Notes: a model not told the origin generated them from the letters alone. A DNA stretch of 11,175 bases from XYA12-FULL-58-9 sp001798605 (GCA_036736205.1 DAINMX010000220.1:1-11175), one strand, 5' to 3'. Shown: positions 1 to 9,084, counted from the first letter of the stretch. Made by a program: numbers and translations.

Positions 1-1
1 G

Positions 2-2068
2 GCGGCGGAGGAAACGGACTTCAGTCAACTGGAGCGTCTTCTCGTAAGTATTCGGACGCACTCGCACCGAGAGCTGCACGAGTTTGCCCGACACGAGCTC
101 GATCTCGACAAGTTTGCTCTGTTTGATGCTCTCGATGTTGTTTTTGGCGGTGACCAACATGACTACGTTTCCAATCAAAGGCTGTTCTACGATGCCTACC
201 GCGGTCGCTTTGAGCCCATCGCCTGGAATTTCCGCGCATTCACCAACGACCCCTCTTTCAACCTGGTGGAAAACCCGTTGCTTTTGCGCCTCAAGAGCTT
301 GCCCGAGTTCCTTTGGCTTCGGGATCGCAAGGTCTACGAGCTGCTCATGGGACCGGCCTCGGCCGCAGCCGTGCGCGCACGCGCCGAACAGCGCTTCGTT
401 GAGTTGCAACCGGAGCTCGAGTCCGATCCCTACTGGGATGCTTACAAACTACTGGCCCGCTCGTCGCGCTTTCACCGCTTCATGGTTCGCCCCATGAACA
501 GTGGCCGCTGGCTTCTGGCGATCCAGGCAGAGTTGCGACGTTACAGCCGGCGCACCCGTTACTTGCTCGACCAGCTCGAATCCCCAGGCCTCGAGATCCG
601 CGCCGCCGCTCTTGGGGATGTGACGCAGATTGCTGCAACCGTGGACGGTCACGCCGCGTATCGCCTGAGCAGGCTCGTGGTCAGCGGACCTTGCCGAGGA
701 CCCGTCCGGATTCACGCCGATCAAAATGGCAACGGCGTGATCGATCCCAGTGACCCAGTCATCGGTCTCGGTGAGGTCGGTGGTCCCGTCAGGCCCGAGG
801 CTGCTGCAACCTGGACTGCCGGCGTTCGCCTGACGGCACGCCCTCCCGGCAAACACGAACAGGGGACCGTGACGACTGTTCAGGTACCGCGCATCTACAG
901 CTACCTTGTTGGTGCCGCTTGCCGTATCGACGCGGGTTCTTTGGAGATGGAAAACCTGGTGACGGGGGCACTGGTGCGCCGTGATTTCGCAGTCACAAAC
1001 GACGCGCCGTTGATATCAGGTTTTCTCCCCGTGGCAGATAGTGTTCCTGGACTCATGTCGGGAGAAGAATCTCCCCATCCCTGGACCTTCGACCTCGAGC
1101 CTGAAATGGAAACCATTGCCATCGGGCCGGGCAGGGTGGTGTTCTCCGAAACCCAGGTTTTCGAGACGAACCAACGTGTCGAGATCCGTCCGGGGACGCA
1201 GTTGCTCCTGGGGCCAACGGTCTCCCTGGTGTTTCTCGGTCAGGTGACAGCCACCGGCACCGCGAGGGAACCGATAGAAATCGCTCCCTCCGATTCTGCA
1301 CAGCCTTTCGGTGGAATACTTGTGCTCGGAGCAAGAACCGCTGGTGCCCGCTTTGGCCACATAGACATACGTGGCGGCTCGCGACCGCAGTACCGCGCAG
1401 TATCGAGCCCGAGCCTGTTCAACATCTACGACACGTCCGATATCACCCTCGAAGAGGTGACGATCTCCGGGGCCGACGGATCTGAGGACCTCATTCACCT
1501 TACCTATGTGGATGGCTTCCGTTTGCACGAAATCAGTCTGCAAGGTGCTCCCGTGGATGGTATCGACATCGAGATGTCCCAGGGCGATATTCGCGGAGCG
1601 CGAGTGCTGTGGCCCGGGGATGAATGCCTGGATTTGATGGGTTCAAAGATTCGCTTGGTCGATAGCCTTTTGGTGGGATGCACCAACAATGCCGTCTCTG
1701 CCGGCGAAAAGACGGATATTGGCATCCACGGAGTTGTTATTGCGGACTCCGAGGTTGGGGTCCTTGCAAAGAACGCATCCACGGTGCACCTCTCACGCTC
1801 TCTCATCTACCGTGCCGGGCGAGCATTGCGCACCAATCAACGGGAGGTCCACTATGACGCTCCAAGTCGCATTGATGCTCAAGATCTCTACGCGGTGGAC
1901 TGCGAGGACTTGAAGAAAGGCGCTCAGGGCATCAACACCGAAGACCTCCATCGTGAGTTACCGACGGACGATGGTCTCGATCAACTGCGCGGGCAGGTTC
2001 TCGGCCTTGCCGATTGGGACGGACTCGATGACGTTCTTGCGGCCACGCGGCCACAGGGGTCGCCATGA
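2..2068 (+). CDS. CotH kinase-like protein with C-terminal beta-helix (5' partial)
   Basis: The reading frame is open from the left edge, so the N-terminus lies outside; 688 residues are visible. Visible residues 45-80 resemble the core of CotH-family atypical protein kinases: a Gly-Gly-Asp (D51) followed by the Asn/Tyr-rich strand, then the strand that normally ends in PWD. Here that motif reads AWNF (W75, N76), so the expected metal-binding Asp is Asn. A helical segment (about 95-200) follows, then a loop at 240-251 with perfect EF-hand spacing (D240, N242, N244, G245, I247, D251). From about 390 to 640 there are repeated short strands with Gly/Asp/Asn turns typical of right-handed beta-helix (pectate-lyase-like) domains, which often follow CotH domains. 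The protein is probably exported, but a signal peptide cannot be seen. The stop overlaps the next start (ATGA). Family assignment is from recalled motifs; activity is uncertain because of N76. A GTG at 266 is merely internal. Confidence 0.78.
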   Translation, partial: AAEETDFSQLERLLVSIRTHSHRELHEFARHELDLDKFALFDALDVVFGGDQHDYVSNQRLFYDAYRGRFEPIAWNFRAFTNDPSFNLVENPLLLRLKSLPEFLWLRDRKVYELLMGPASAAAVRARAEQRFVELQPELESDPYWDAYKLLARSSRFHRFMVRPMNSGRWLLAIQAELRRYSRRTRYLLDQLESPGLEIRAAALGDVTQIAATVDGHAAYRLSRLVVSGPCRGPVRIHADQNGNGVIDPSDPVIGLGEVGGPVRPEAAATWTAGVRLTARPPGKHEQGTVTTVQVPRIYSYLVGAACRIDAGSLEMENLVTGALVRRDFAVTNDAPLISGFLPVADSVPGLMSGEESPHPWTFDLEPEMETIAIGPGRVVFSETQVFETNQRVEIRPGTQLLLGPTVSLVFLGQVTATGTAREPIEIAPSDSAQPFGGILVLGARTAGARFGHIDIRGGSRPQYRAVSSPSLFNIYDTSDITLEEVTISGADGSEDLIHLTYVDGFRLHEISLQGAPVDGIDIEMSQGDIRGARVLWPGDECLDLMGSKIRLVDSLLVGCTNNAVSAGEKTDIGIHGVVIADSEVGVLAKNASTVHLSRSLIYRAGRALRTNQREVHYDAPSRIDAQDLYAVDCEDLKKGAQGINTEDLHRELPTDDGLDQLRGQVLGLADWDGLDDVLAATRPQGSP

Positions 2069-2613
2069 CGATCTCCTATCGCAAAAAGCCGAGCATCGGT
2101 TTCATCTATCTCGTGCTGGTTGGGGCGGTCACGGCGCTCTTTCTTGTCTGGGGCATGCGCCGGCCCGCGCTCGAAGAAGTTTGGCGAATGGACATCGAGC
2201 TTGGCCTGGGGGAACGACCGCCCTTGACCGCCGACGAGATGGCACTCTTGCAGTCATCGCTCACCGCTCATCCAGACTTGGCTCTGTTTCTCGGCGAAGA
2301 CCAGCACGCAGGTGTGTTCAGTGCCAACGAGGACGGCAAGGTCGAAGGCTCTTACGCCTATATCGTCCGCAACGTGGACACCTCTGGGCTGCTCGTTGTC
2401 GATTACGCCGGGGTAAGTCGAAAAGGCAGCGTCCGGGTCACCGCTCGAACTGTGGGATCCCGACACACAGGTGTGTGCCGAAGGGACGAACCCTACACCT
2501 GGCGGCTCCCCCAGGAGGGGCCCTTCCCCCAGCTCGTGGAGATCCGGCTCGCCCCCATTGGCAAGAAGGGTCGCCCCTCCCCCGTGCGCATCGACCTCGG
2601 GGGAACGCCGTGA
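2065..2613 (+). CDS. Single-pass membrane protein of unknown function
   Basis: I do not recognise this 182-residue protein. A basic N-terminus (residues 1-10) precedes one strongly hydrophobic segment at about 11-30, ending in a positively charged stretch (RR at 32-33). This could be an N-terminal anchor or an uncleaved signal; the remaining 150 residues look soluble and strand-rich, with a single Cys (C138). The positive charges on both flanks make topology hard to call. The ATG overlaps the upstream stop by four bases (ATGA) and has AGGGG at 2055-2059, five bases away. The stop in turn overlaps the GTG of the VTC gene (GTGA). Translational coupling on both sides implies it works with the CotH-like and VTC proteins, possibly as a membrane or periplasmic adaptor. 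The reading frame is secure; the function is not inferable. Confidence 0.8.
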   Translation: MTISYRKKPSIGFIYLVLVGAVTALFLVWGMRRPALEEVWRMDIELGLGERPPLTADEMALLQSSLTAHPDLALFLGEDQHAGVFSANEDGKVEGSYAYIVRNVDTSGLLVVDYAGVSRKGSVRVTARTVGSRHTGVCRRDEPYTWRLPQEGPFPQLVEIRLAPIGKKGRPSPVRIDLGGTP

Positions 2614-3365
2614 TTCGCAAGTTCAATCGTTTCGAGCTCAAGTTCATCATCCCGGTGGAAAAGCGTGACCGCGTTTGCGAAGATCTGGCGCGCAACATGA
2701 CCATCGACAGCCATGGTGCCGGCGGTTTTTATAGGGTGACCAGCCTGTACTACGACACCCCTGAAGCGAGTTGTTTTTGGTCAAAGGTCGAAGGCATCAA
2801 GTACCGTCGCAAAGTCAGAGTTCGCCTCTACGGTGATCACGTCGAGGGTGACACCCATCCAGTAATGGTCGAGATCAAACAGAGGATCAATCGCACCGTG
2901 CAGAAGCGGCGAGTGATGTTGCCGGTTTATGAGGCCTACCAACTTGCGGAAGGTCACGAAGGCGTGACATTCGCCGACCCCGTCGACGCGGCCATCGCCT
3001 CAGAGATACGATTTCTCGCCCGTTCGCTGCAACTGCGACCTACGGCTGTGATCTCGTATTTGCGTCAAGCCTGGATTGGCAGCGACTACGAGCCAGGCTT
3101 GCGGATTACCTTCGACGAGGATTTGGCAGCACGGGGGCCGGAGCACGGACTGGGTCCGGGCATGCCAAAGCATTATTTCTGTCCCCCAGAATGGCTGATC
3201 ATGGAAGTCAAAGCTGACGAGGCGGTGCCGTTGTGGGTGGGGCGCGTCTTGGCGCGGCACGACTGTCACATGCGACGGATCAGCAAATATTGTGTGGGCT
3301 TGGCCCAACTGCGATCACTCGAGCGCTCGGCCGAGCGTTTGCGAGGAGAAGAAGATTATGGATGA
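2610..3365 (+). CDS. VTC-domain protein (polyphosphate polymerase-type)
   Basis: A 251-residue stand-alone VTC domain of the triphosphate tunnel metalloenzyme (CYTH-like) fold. In yeast Vtc4 this domain makes polyphosphate from ATP on the cytosolic face of a membrane. The alternating charged strands that line the tunnel are visible: RFELKF at 7-12, SLYYDTP at 45-51, RRKVRVRLYG at 66-75, VEIKQR at 87-92, KRR at 99-101, SYLRQAW at 149-155, RITFDED at 165-171, MEVKAD at 198-203 and RISKYC at 223-228. From memory these match the basic phosphate-binding and acidic metal-binding positions of Vtc4, so the enzyme looks intact. There is no SPX regulatory domain and no membrane segment. The GTG start is chosen because the domain begins there, GGGGGAA lies at 2599-2605, and it overlaps the upstream stop. 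An open frame runs upstream to 1953 but reads antisense-like, non-homologous sequence. Bacterial members are mostly uncharacterised, so polyphosphate as product is an inference. Confidence 0.9.
   Translation: MIRKFNRFELKFIIPVEKRDRVCEDLARNMTIDSHGAGGFYRVTSLYYDTPEASCFWSKVEGIKYRRKVRVRLYGDHVEGDTHPVMVEIKQRINRTVQKRRVMLPVYEAYQLAEGHEGVTFADPVDAAIASEIRFLARSLQLRPTAVISYLRQAWIGSDYEPGLRITFDEDLAARGPEHGLGPGMPKHYFCPPEWLIMEVKADEAVPLWVGRVLARHDCHMRRISKYCVGLAQLRSLERSAERLRGEEDYG
3344..3348 (+). promoter_or_regulatory. Ribosome binding site of the DUF4956 gene
   Basis: AGGAG lies nine bases before the ATG at 3358, inside the end of the VTC gene. It supports this start over an upstream in-frame ATG at 3292, which would force a 74-base overlap with the VTC gene and add non-homologous residues. 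Confidence 0.65.
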
Positions 3366-4053
3366 GCTGCTAAAAGAGATGGAACGGTTCAAGGACCTTA
3401 CCACAGCGTTTACCATGACGGATGTGGCCATCGTTCTCGCACTCGGCTTCGTGTTGTCGATGGTGATCGCTTGGTCCTATCGGCACACGCACCACGGTAC
3501 CTCGTACTCGCAGACCTACGCCCAAACGCTGGTGATCCTAGGCATGGTGGTTGCCATGATTATGCTCATCATCGGCTCCAACTTGGCGCGAGCCTTCTCG
3601 TTGGTGGGTGCGCTTTCGATCATCCGCTTCCGCAATGCAGTCAAAGAGACTCGCGACGTGGGGTTTGTCTTTTTGGTCATGGCCATTGGCATGGCCTGTG
3701 GAACTCGGTTCTACGCCTTGGCGGCATTCGGTACCACCGTATTCACTGCGGTGATCATGTTGATGGACAAGCTCGACATGTTCGCCAAGCGTGTGACCGA
3801 ACGGATATTGCGGGTGCGTCTGCCCGCGGACCGCGACTATGAGACTGCCTTCGAGCCCGTTTTCAACGAATACCTGAGCGACAATCGGCTGATTTCGGTG
3901 GAGACCGTGAGCGCTGGAGTCTTGCAGGAAGCTGTCTACAGCGTCGTTCTCAAGAGCGATGTTGAGCCACAGAAATTTCTCGAGGCGGTACGGGCGGTGA
4001 ATGACAACCACAAGGTCGCCCTGGTCATGGGGCAGCAGGAAGTCGATCTGTAG
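3358..4053 (+). CDS. DUF4956 multi-pass membrane protein
   Basis: A 231-residue integral membrane protein. Hydrophobic segments are at about 22-40, 55-73, 102-118 and 120-137, followed by a soluble tail of roughly 95 residues (138-231) that looks like an alternating strand/helix domain. Between the second and third segments lies the signature of the DUF4956 family: SLVGALSIIRFR (81-92), then KETRD (96-100). MgtC-type proteins have a comparable Gly/Arg-rich loop, but that resemblance is weak. The family has no established biochemistry that I know of. Its start overlaps the VTC stop by eight bases, and the two families are commonly neighbours, so it is probably the membrane partner of the VTC enzyme, perhaps a channel or anchor for its product; that is inference. 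It is the last gene of this + strand operon and converges on folP 28 bases away. Confidence 0.88.
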   Translation: MDELLKEMERFKDLTTAFTMTDVAIVLALGFVLSMVIAWSYRHTHHGTSYSQTYAQTLVILGMVVAMIMLIIGSNLARAFSLVGALSIIRFRNAVKETRDVGFVFLVMAIGMACGTRFYALAAFGTTVFTAVIMLMDKLDMFAKRVTERILRVRLPADRDYETAFEPVFNEYLSDNRLISVETVSAGVLQEAVYSVVLKSDVEPQKFLEAVRAVNDNHKVALVMGQQEVDL

Positions 4054-4075
4054 GCCCGCCTGTGACCCGCCGGGC
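4054..4075. terminator. GC-rich inverted repeat between convergent genes
   Basis: GCCCG at 4054-4058 pairs with CGGGC at 4071-4075 around a 12-base loop, within the 28 bases between the DUF4956 and folP stops. The position suits a bidirectional terminator. The stem is short and no T-run follows on either strand, so intrinsic termination is doubtful. Confidence 0.35.
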
Positions 4076-4081
4076 TATTGC

Positions 4082-4963
4082 TCAAGGCGCGTCGCGCATG
4101 GCGGCGGCGATGGAGATCGCATCGAGGGTGGCTCCGACGTCATGGACTCGCAGTACGTGTGCCCCTGCCGCCACGGCAAGGGCGCAGGCGGCGGCTGTCG
4201 CGCGGTCGCGATCGTCTACTTTGTGACCGGTTATGGCTCCGAGGAAGCTCTTGCGTGAGGGTCCGTAGACGATAGCGCACCCAAGTGAGGCGAGCTCATT
4301 GAGGTGGCGAGTGAGGGTGAGGTTGTGTGCGACAGTCTTGCCAAAGCCAATGCCGGGGTCGATGAGTATGCGTTTCCTTGGCACCCCTGCCATGACAGCT
4401 CGGTCAATGGCATCGCCAAGTGCAGCCCGGACATCTGCGACGACGTCGTCGTAGATGATTTCCCCTTTCTGCATGGTGCGCGGGTCACCGCGCATGTGCA
4501 TGACCACGAGGGCGGCGTTGTGCTTTGCAACGACTGCTCCCATCAAGGGGTCGCCGAGAGCGCTGACGTCGTTGACGATATGTGCCCCGGCCTCGAGTGC
4601 GGCACGTGCCACCACGGCTTTCGAAGTGTCGACGCTGATGGCGACATGAAGATTCGCGGAAGCGAGGCCCACAATGACCGGTATCACTCGGTCAATCTCG
4701 ACCGCAGCGTCGACAGGTGCGGCACCGGGACGAGTGGACTCGCCACCGATGTCGAGGATCTGTGCCCCGGCAGCCACGAGGGCCTTGCCGTGGCTGACTG
4801 CGGTTCGAGAGTTGATTCCCTGGTCGCAGTTGAATCGCCCACCATCAGAAAAAGAGTCGGGTGTGGTGTTGATGATGCCCATCAGCATGGGTTGGCGAAA
4901 ATCCAGAGTTAGCGGGCCCGCTTCGATGGGGGAGGGGACACGAGTCGTGGCGTTGTCGATCAC
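4082..4963 (-). CDS. folP: Dihydropteroate synthase
   Basis: The cytosolic enzyme condenses 6-hydroxymethyl-dihydropterin diphosphate with p-aminobenzoate to give dihydropteroate in folate synthesis; it is the sulfonamide target. The 293 residues form a complete TIM barrel with all family signatures: MGIINTTPDSFSDGG (28-42), DIGGESTRPGA (71-81), SVDTSK (110-115), NDVSA (131-135), MHMRGDPRTMQ (155-165), DPGIGFGK (202-209), GPSRKSFLG (234-242) and RVHDV (272-276). The start is GTG, with no strong Shine-Dalgarno, 24 bases after the ftsH stop. Translation probably relies on coupling within the tilS-ftsH-folP cluster, a common order. No insertion or loop change suggesting a sul-type resistance variant was seen. 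Identification is firm; only the exact start is open. Confidence 0.96.
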   Translation of the reverse strand: MIDNATTRVPSPIEAGPLTLDFRQPMLMGIINTTPDSFSDGGRFNCDQGINSRTAVSHGKALVAAGAQILDIGGESTRPGAAPVDAAVEIDRVIPVIVGLASANLHVAISVDTSKAVVARAALEAGAHIVNDVSALGDPLMGAVVAKHNAALVVMHMRGDPRTMQKGEIIYDDVVADVRAALGDAIDRAVMAGVPRKRILIDPGIGFGKTVAHNLTLTRHLNELASLGCAIVYGPSRKSFLGAITGHKVDDRDRATAAACALAVAAGAHVLRVHDVGATLDAISIAAAMRDAP

Positions 4964-4987
4964 GATGTTATCTGCAGGTGCGTTTGG

Positions 4988-6922
<1,935 letters not shown>

Positions 6923-6926
6923 CCAG

Positions 6927-6932
6927 CACCTC
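6927..6932 (-). promoter_or_regulatory. Ribosome binding site deciding the ftsH start
   Basis: On the minus strand GAGGTG ends four bases before the GTG at 6922. No comparable motif precedes the alternative TTG at 6934, so this site argues for the shorter ftsH product. Confidence 0.5.
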
Positions 6933-7000
6933 AATCGTTTTGCGCGCTTTCGACCTCACCGATCTCAGTCGCGCTTGCTGACTTGCCTAATACAAACAAC

Positions 7001-8362
7001 CTAACATGTACGCCATGGAATCTCTCCCAACACATGGAGGGTGAGAACCCGACGTGTATCCTTTGTTATAGGCGCGCTGTCTCCTCGCCGCAAACCCGTC
7101 ACCCACAGCACGTCCTCCCCACACGTCACCAGCGGCCATACCGCCCTCAGCGACTTGGGGATCTTCAGGTCGGTGAACAGATCTCCTACCTTAGTGTGAC
7201 CTTTAAGGCCATAGGGCCTGATCTGGTCACCCGCTCTCTTCGACCGCACCTCTATTCCAAGATGGAGACGATCCATGTCAAATGCAACAGATGTGTCCTG
7301 TTGGAAGAGGGGGCCGACGTCCGGAGCCGTGAGCGGCCCATCTGTGGTCACCACCTTCGCCGCGATGAGGAGGTCCAGGGCCTGCACTCGCACTTCACCG
7401 GGAACGTTGAGTTTATGATGGTACCCCGCGTATGTCCCGGTCCACAGGTATCCTCGCTCGCTGATGATCTGGGTGCCTCCTGTGGATACCGCGAATCCAG
7501 GTTGGCAAAGGGCGGACTCGAGCTTTCCCAAGGCCTTGGGGGATGCTTTCAATCCTTTGCTTTCCAACCACTGCCGTAACAATCGGCTCACAACAGGGGC
7601 TGGTTTCTCAGACAATCCCGCCATGTTTATGGAACCCAGGGGACCTTTGCGGCACCTCAATTCCTCTGTGGCCAGCTCATTGAGGAAGAGGTCGTCTCTT
7701 CTTGCAAGGGCTGCGAATCTGCCAAAGCTTTCCTCAAATTGAGGATTGAGCTGGCGCAGTACATCCAGCACTTGGCTGCGCAACTTGGTGCGGGCCCGCT
7801 TCGGGTCTCGGTTGCTCGGATCTGAGGCGAAGGCCAGGTGGCGGTCTTGGGCATGGGTGAGAATGTCCGTCCGTGACACTCCGAGCAGTGGTCGGACAAT
7901 GTGACCACGCTGCCAGGGGATGCCGCCTGCACCGCGCAAGGAACAACCGCGGGTGATGTTGAGAAGAATGCTCTCCACCTGGTCGGTGGCGGTGTGGGCC
8001 ACGGCGATGCGGTCGGCACCCACTCGCAGGAGGAACTCCGATAGAGCACGGTAGCGGCCACGACGGGCATTTGCCAACAGATTGCCCTGTTTCTCCACGG
8101 ATATGCGGATCCTCTCGAATGGGATGCCATGGCTTTGCGCCAGAGCTCGGGCCAGATCCAACTCTTCGCCTGCCTCTGCTCGCAGTCCGTGGTCGATTCC
8201 ACAGGCCCAGATCTCCAAGGACAGCTCTTGCCGAGCCATGCACAGCAGGTCCAGCAACACCTGTGAGTCGGGGCCTCCACTCGTTCCCGTCACCACACGG
8301 GAGCCCGGCGGCAACAATCGCCGTGCCACCTGCATGAATCTTTCCACGAGCTCTACAGCCAT
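7001..8362 (-). CDS. tilS: tRNA(Ile)-lysidine synthase
   Basis: Uses ATP and lysine to convert C34 of the CAU-anticodon tRNA-Ile2 to lysidine, switching its decoding to AUA; this is essential in most bacteria. From the ATG at 8362 the protein has 453 residues. The N-terminal PP-loop domain shows SGGPDS (28-33), GIDHGLR (55-61), AHTATDQVES (122-131), RPLLGVSR (157-164) and DPSN (181-184). The motif that often reads RNRIR is RARTKLR here (189-195). A middle helical TilS substrate-binding domain follows, then the C-terminal TilS domain with RSKRAGDQIRPYGLKG (373-388), KVGDLFTDLKIP (391-402) and VLWVTGLR (418-425). The frame stays open to an ATG at 8473 (37 more residues, Pro/Ser-rich, not homologous), and an ATG at 8335 is also possible; no start has a good binding site. 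It leads the tilS-ftsH-folP cluster, with 78 bases before ftsH, and diverges from yceD. Confidence 0.94.
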   Translation of the reverse strand: MAVELVERFMQVARRLLPPGSRVVTGTSGGPDSQVLLDLLCMARQELSLEIWACGIDHGLRAEAGEELDLARALAQSHGIPFERIRISVEKQGNLLANARRGRYRALSEFLLRVGADRIAVAHTATDQVESILLNITRGCSLRGAGGIPWQRGHIVRPLLGVSRTDILTHAQDRHLAFASDPSNRDPKRARTKLRSQVLDVLRQLNPQFEESFGRFAALARRDDLFLNELATEELRCRKGPLGSINMAGLSEKPAPVVSRLLRQWLESKGLKASPKALGKLESALCQPGFAVSTGGTQIISERGYLWTGTYAGYHHKLNVPGEVRVQALDLLIAAKVVTTDGPLTAPDVGPLFQQDTSVAFDMDRLHLGIEVRSKRAGDQIRPYGLKGHTKVGDLFTDLKIPKSLRAVWPLVTCGEDVLWVTGLRRGDSAPITKDTRRVLTLHVLGEIPWRTC

Positions 8363-8448
8363 CGCGGTTAGATAGACCGTTAAGCACCGGTTCGTCCACC
8401 TCTTGGGCAGGAGAAACGGTGGGGAGGCTGAGCCATTGTGGATGGCAA

Positions 8449-8467
8449 GGCGATCGACGGCGATCGA
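8449..8467. repeat. Two 9-bp direct repeats one helical turn apart
   Basis: GGCGATCGA occurs at 8449-8457 and again at 8459-8467, a 10-base period, each copy holding the palindrome CGATCG. They lie 12 bases before the -35 box of the yceD promoter, in the tilS/yceD divergent region. They could form a protein-binding site on one face of the helix, or be coincidental. Confidence 0.5.
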
Positions 8468-8479
8468 TGGCATTTGCTA

Positions 8480-8509
8480 TTGACAGGGCCATGGCCTGGG
8501 GCCTAAAAC
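8480..8509 (+). promoter_or_regulatory. Predicted sigma70-type promoter of yceD-rpmF
   Basis: A perfect -35 box TTGACA (8480-8485) is followed after 18 bases by a weaker -10 box TAAAAC (8504-8509, four of six matches). Transcription would begin near 8516, about 38 bases before the yceD start. The location in a divergent intergenic gap supports it. Confidence 0.5.
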
Positions 8510-8518
8510 ACGCCTCTT

Positions 8519-8535
8519 TTCGGCGGGCTGCCGAA
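8519..8535 (+). other. Leader hairpin upstream of yceD-rpmF
   Basis: TTCGGC (8519-8524) and GCCGAA (8530-8535) form a perfect six-pair stem with a five-base loop. It sits almost at the predicted 5' end of the transcript and 18 bases before the yceD ATG. It may stabilise the mRNA or influence initiation. No T-run follows, so it is not a terminator. Confidence 0.45.
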
Positions 8536-8553
8536 CGGTTGAGTTGAAACACC

Positions 8554-9084
8554 ATGCGGGTGCATCTGGACGAAATAGGCCCTGACGGCTTCGATCTCGA
8601 CGAGCCGGTGACCAAGGAATGGCTGCAGGCGACCTTGGGTCCCGGTACGCCGTTTCGTAGCGTCAAGGATGGCCACTTGTCAGCGCATTTGGAGCGGCTG
8701 GATGAGCATGTCGTGCATGCCCGAGGGCGCATCGCACTGGAGCTTTCCGCCGACTGTTCCCGCTGTCTTGGTGAGACGACTCTTGGTCTGAACACACGGT
8801 TTCAGGTGACCCTTTTCCCGGCTGGCAAAGAACCACCGCCTGGCCCTGATGGCGAGATCGATCCAGACGACATGGGAATTTCCACCTATGCCGACAAAGA
8901 GGTCGATCTCTCGCAGATAGTCAATGACGAAGTCTTCTTGCAACTCCCCATGAACCCCTTGTGCTCGGAATCGTGCGCAGGGTTATGTCCAAATTGTGGA
9001 AAGAACCTCAACGAGGGGGCCTGCCAGTGTGCACCGCGGGCCGACCTACGATGGGAAGCGCTCCGTCAGCTCAAGGTTGACTGA
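8554..9084 (+). CDS. yceD: YceD/DUF177 family protein (23S rRNA accumulation)
   Basis: A 176-residue DUF177 protein. E. coli YceD is needed for normal 23S rRNA accumulation, and the gene sits next to rpmF in very many bacteria, as here. Visible features are a CSRC pair (C68, C71) in the central domain, an acidic linker (about 92-108), the conserved VDLSQIVNDEVFLQLP stretch (117-132), and a C-terminal Cys-rich module: C137, C141, then GLCPNCGKNLNE (143-154), then C157 and C159. These eight cysteines suggest metal binding, as in the DUF177 subgroup that keeps them. The conserved ending RWEALRQL (166-173) is present. The ATG has only a weak GAG-containing binding site, but the start residues fit the family. 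The rpmF start follows 21 bases after the stop. Confidence 0.9.
   Translation: MRVHLDEIGPDGFDLDEPVTKEWLQATLGPGTPFRSVKDGHLSAHLERLDEHVVHARGRIALELSADCSRCLGETTLGLNTRFQVTLFPAGKEPPPGPDGEIDPDDMGISTYADKEVDLSQIVNDEVFLQLPMNPLCSESCAGLCPNCGKNLNEGACQCAPRADLRWEALRQLKVD

Noticed and set aside
1953..2609. Upstream part of the open frame that contains the VTC domain
   Set aside because: It overlaps the CotH-like gene and the membrane protein gene in another frame and reads Arg-rich, low-complexity sequence; the VTC homology begins at the GTG at 2610.
4304..4912. 202-codon open frame opposite folP
   Set aside because: It is an antisense shadow of a clear dihydropteroate synthase gene, with Cys/His/Asp-rich sequence from reversed codons and no domain.
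6983..7579. 198-codon open frame opposite tilS
   Set aside because: It lies antisense to the TilS C-terminal domain, which has clear family motifs; the frame shows no domain or ribosome binding site.
7734..8795. 353-codon minus-strand open frame overlapping tilS and yceD
   Set aside because: It spans the start of tilS, the divergent promoter region and the start of yceD with Arg/Pro/Ser-rich sequence typical of a shifted frame in GC-rich DNA.
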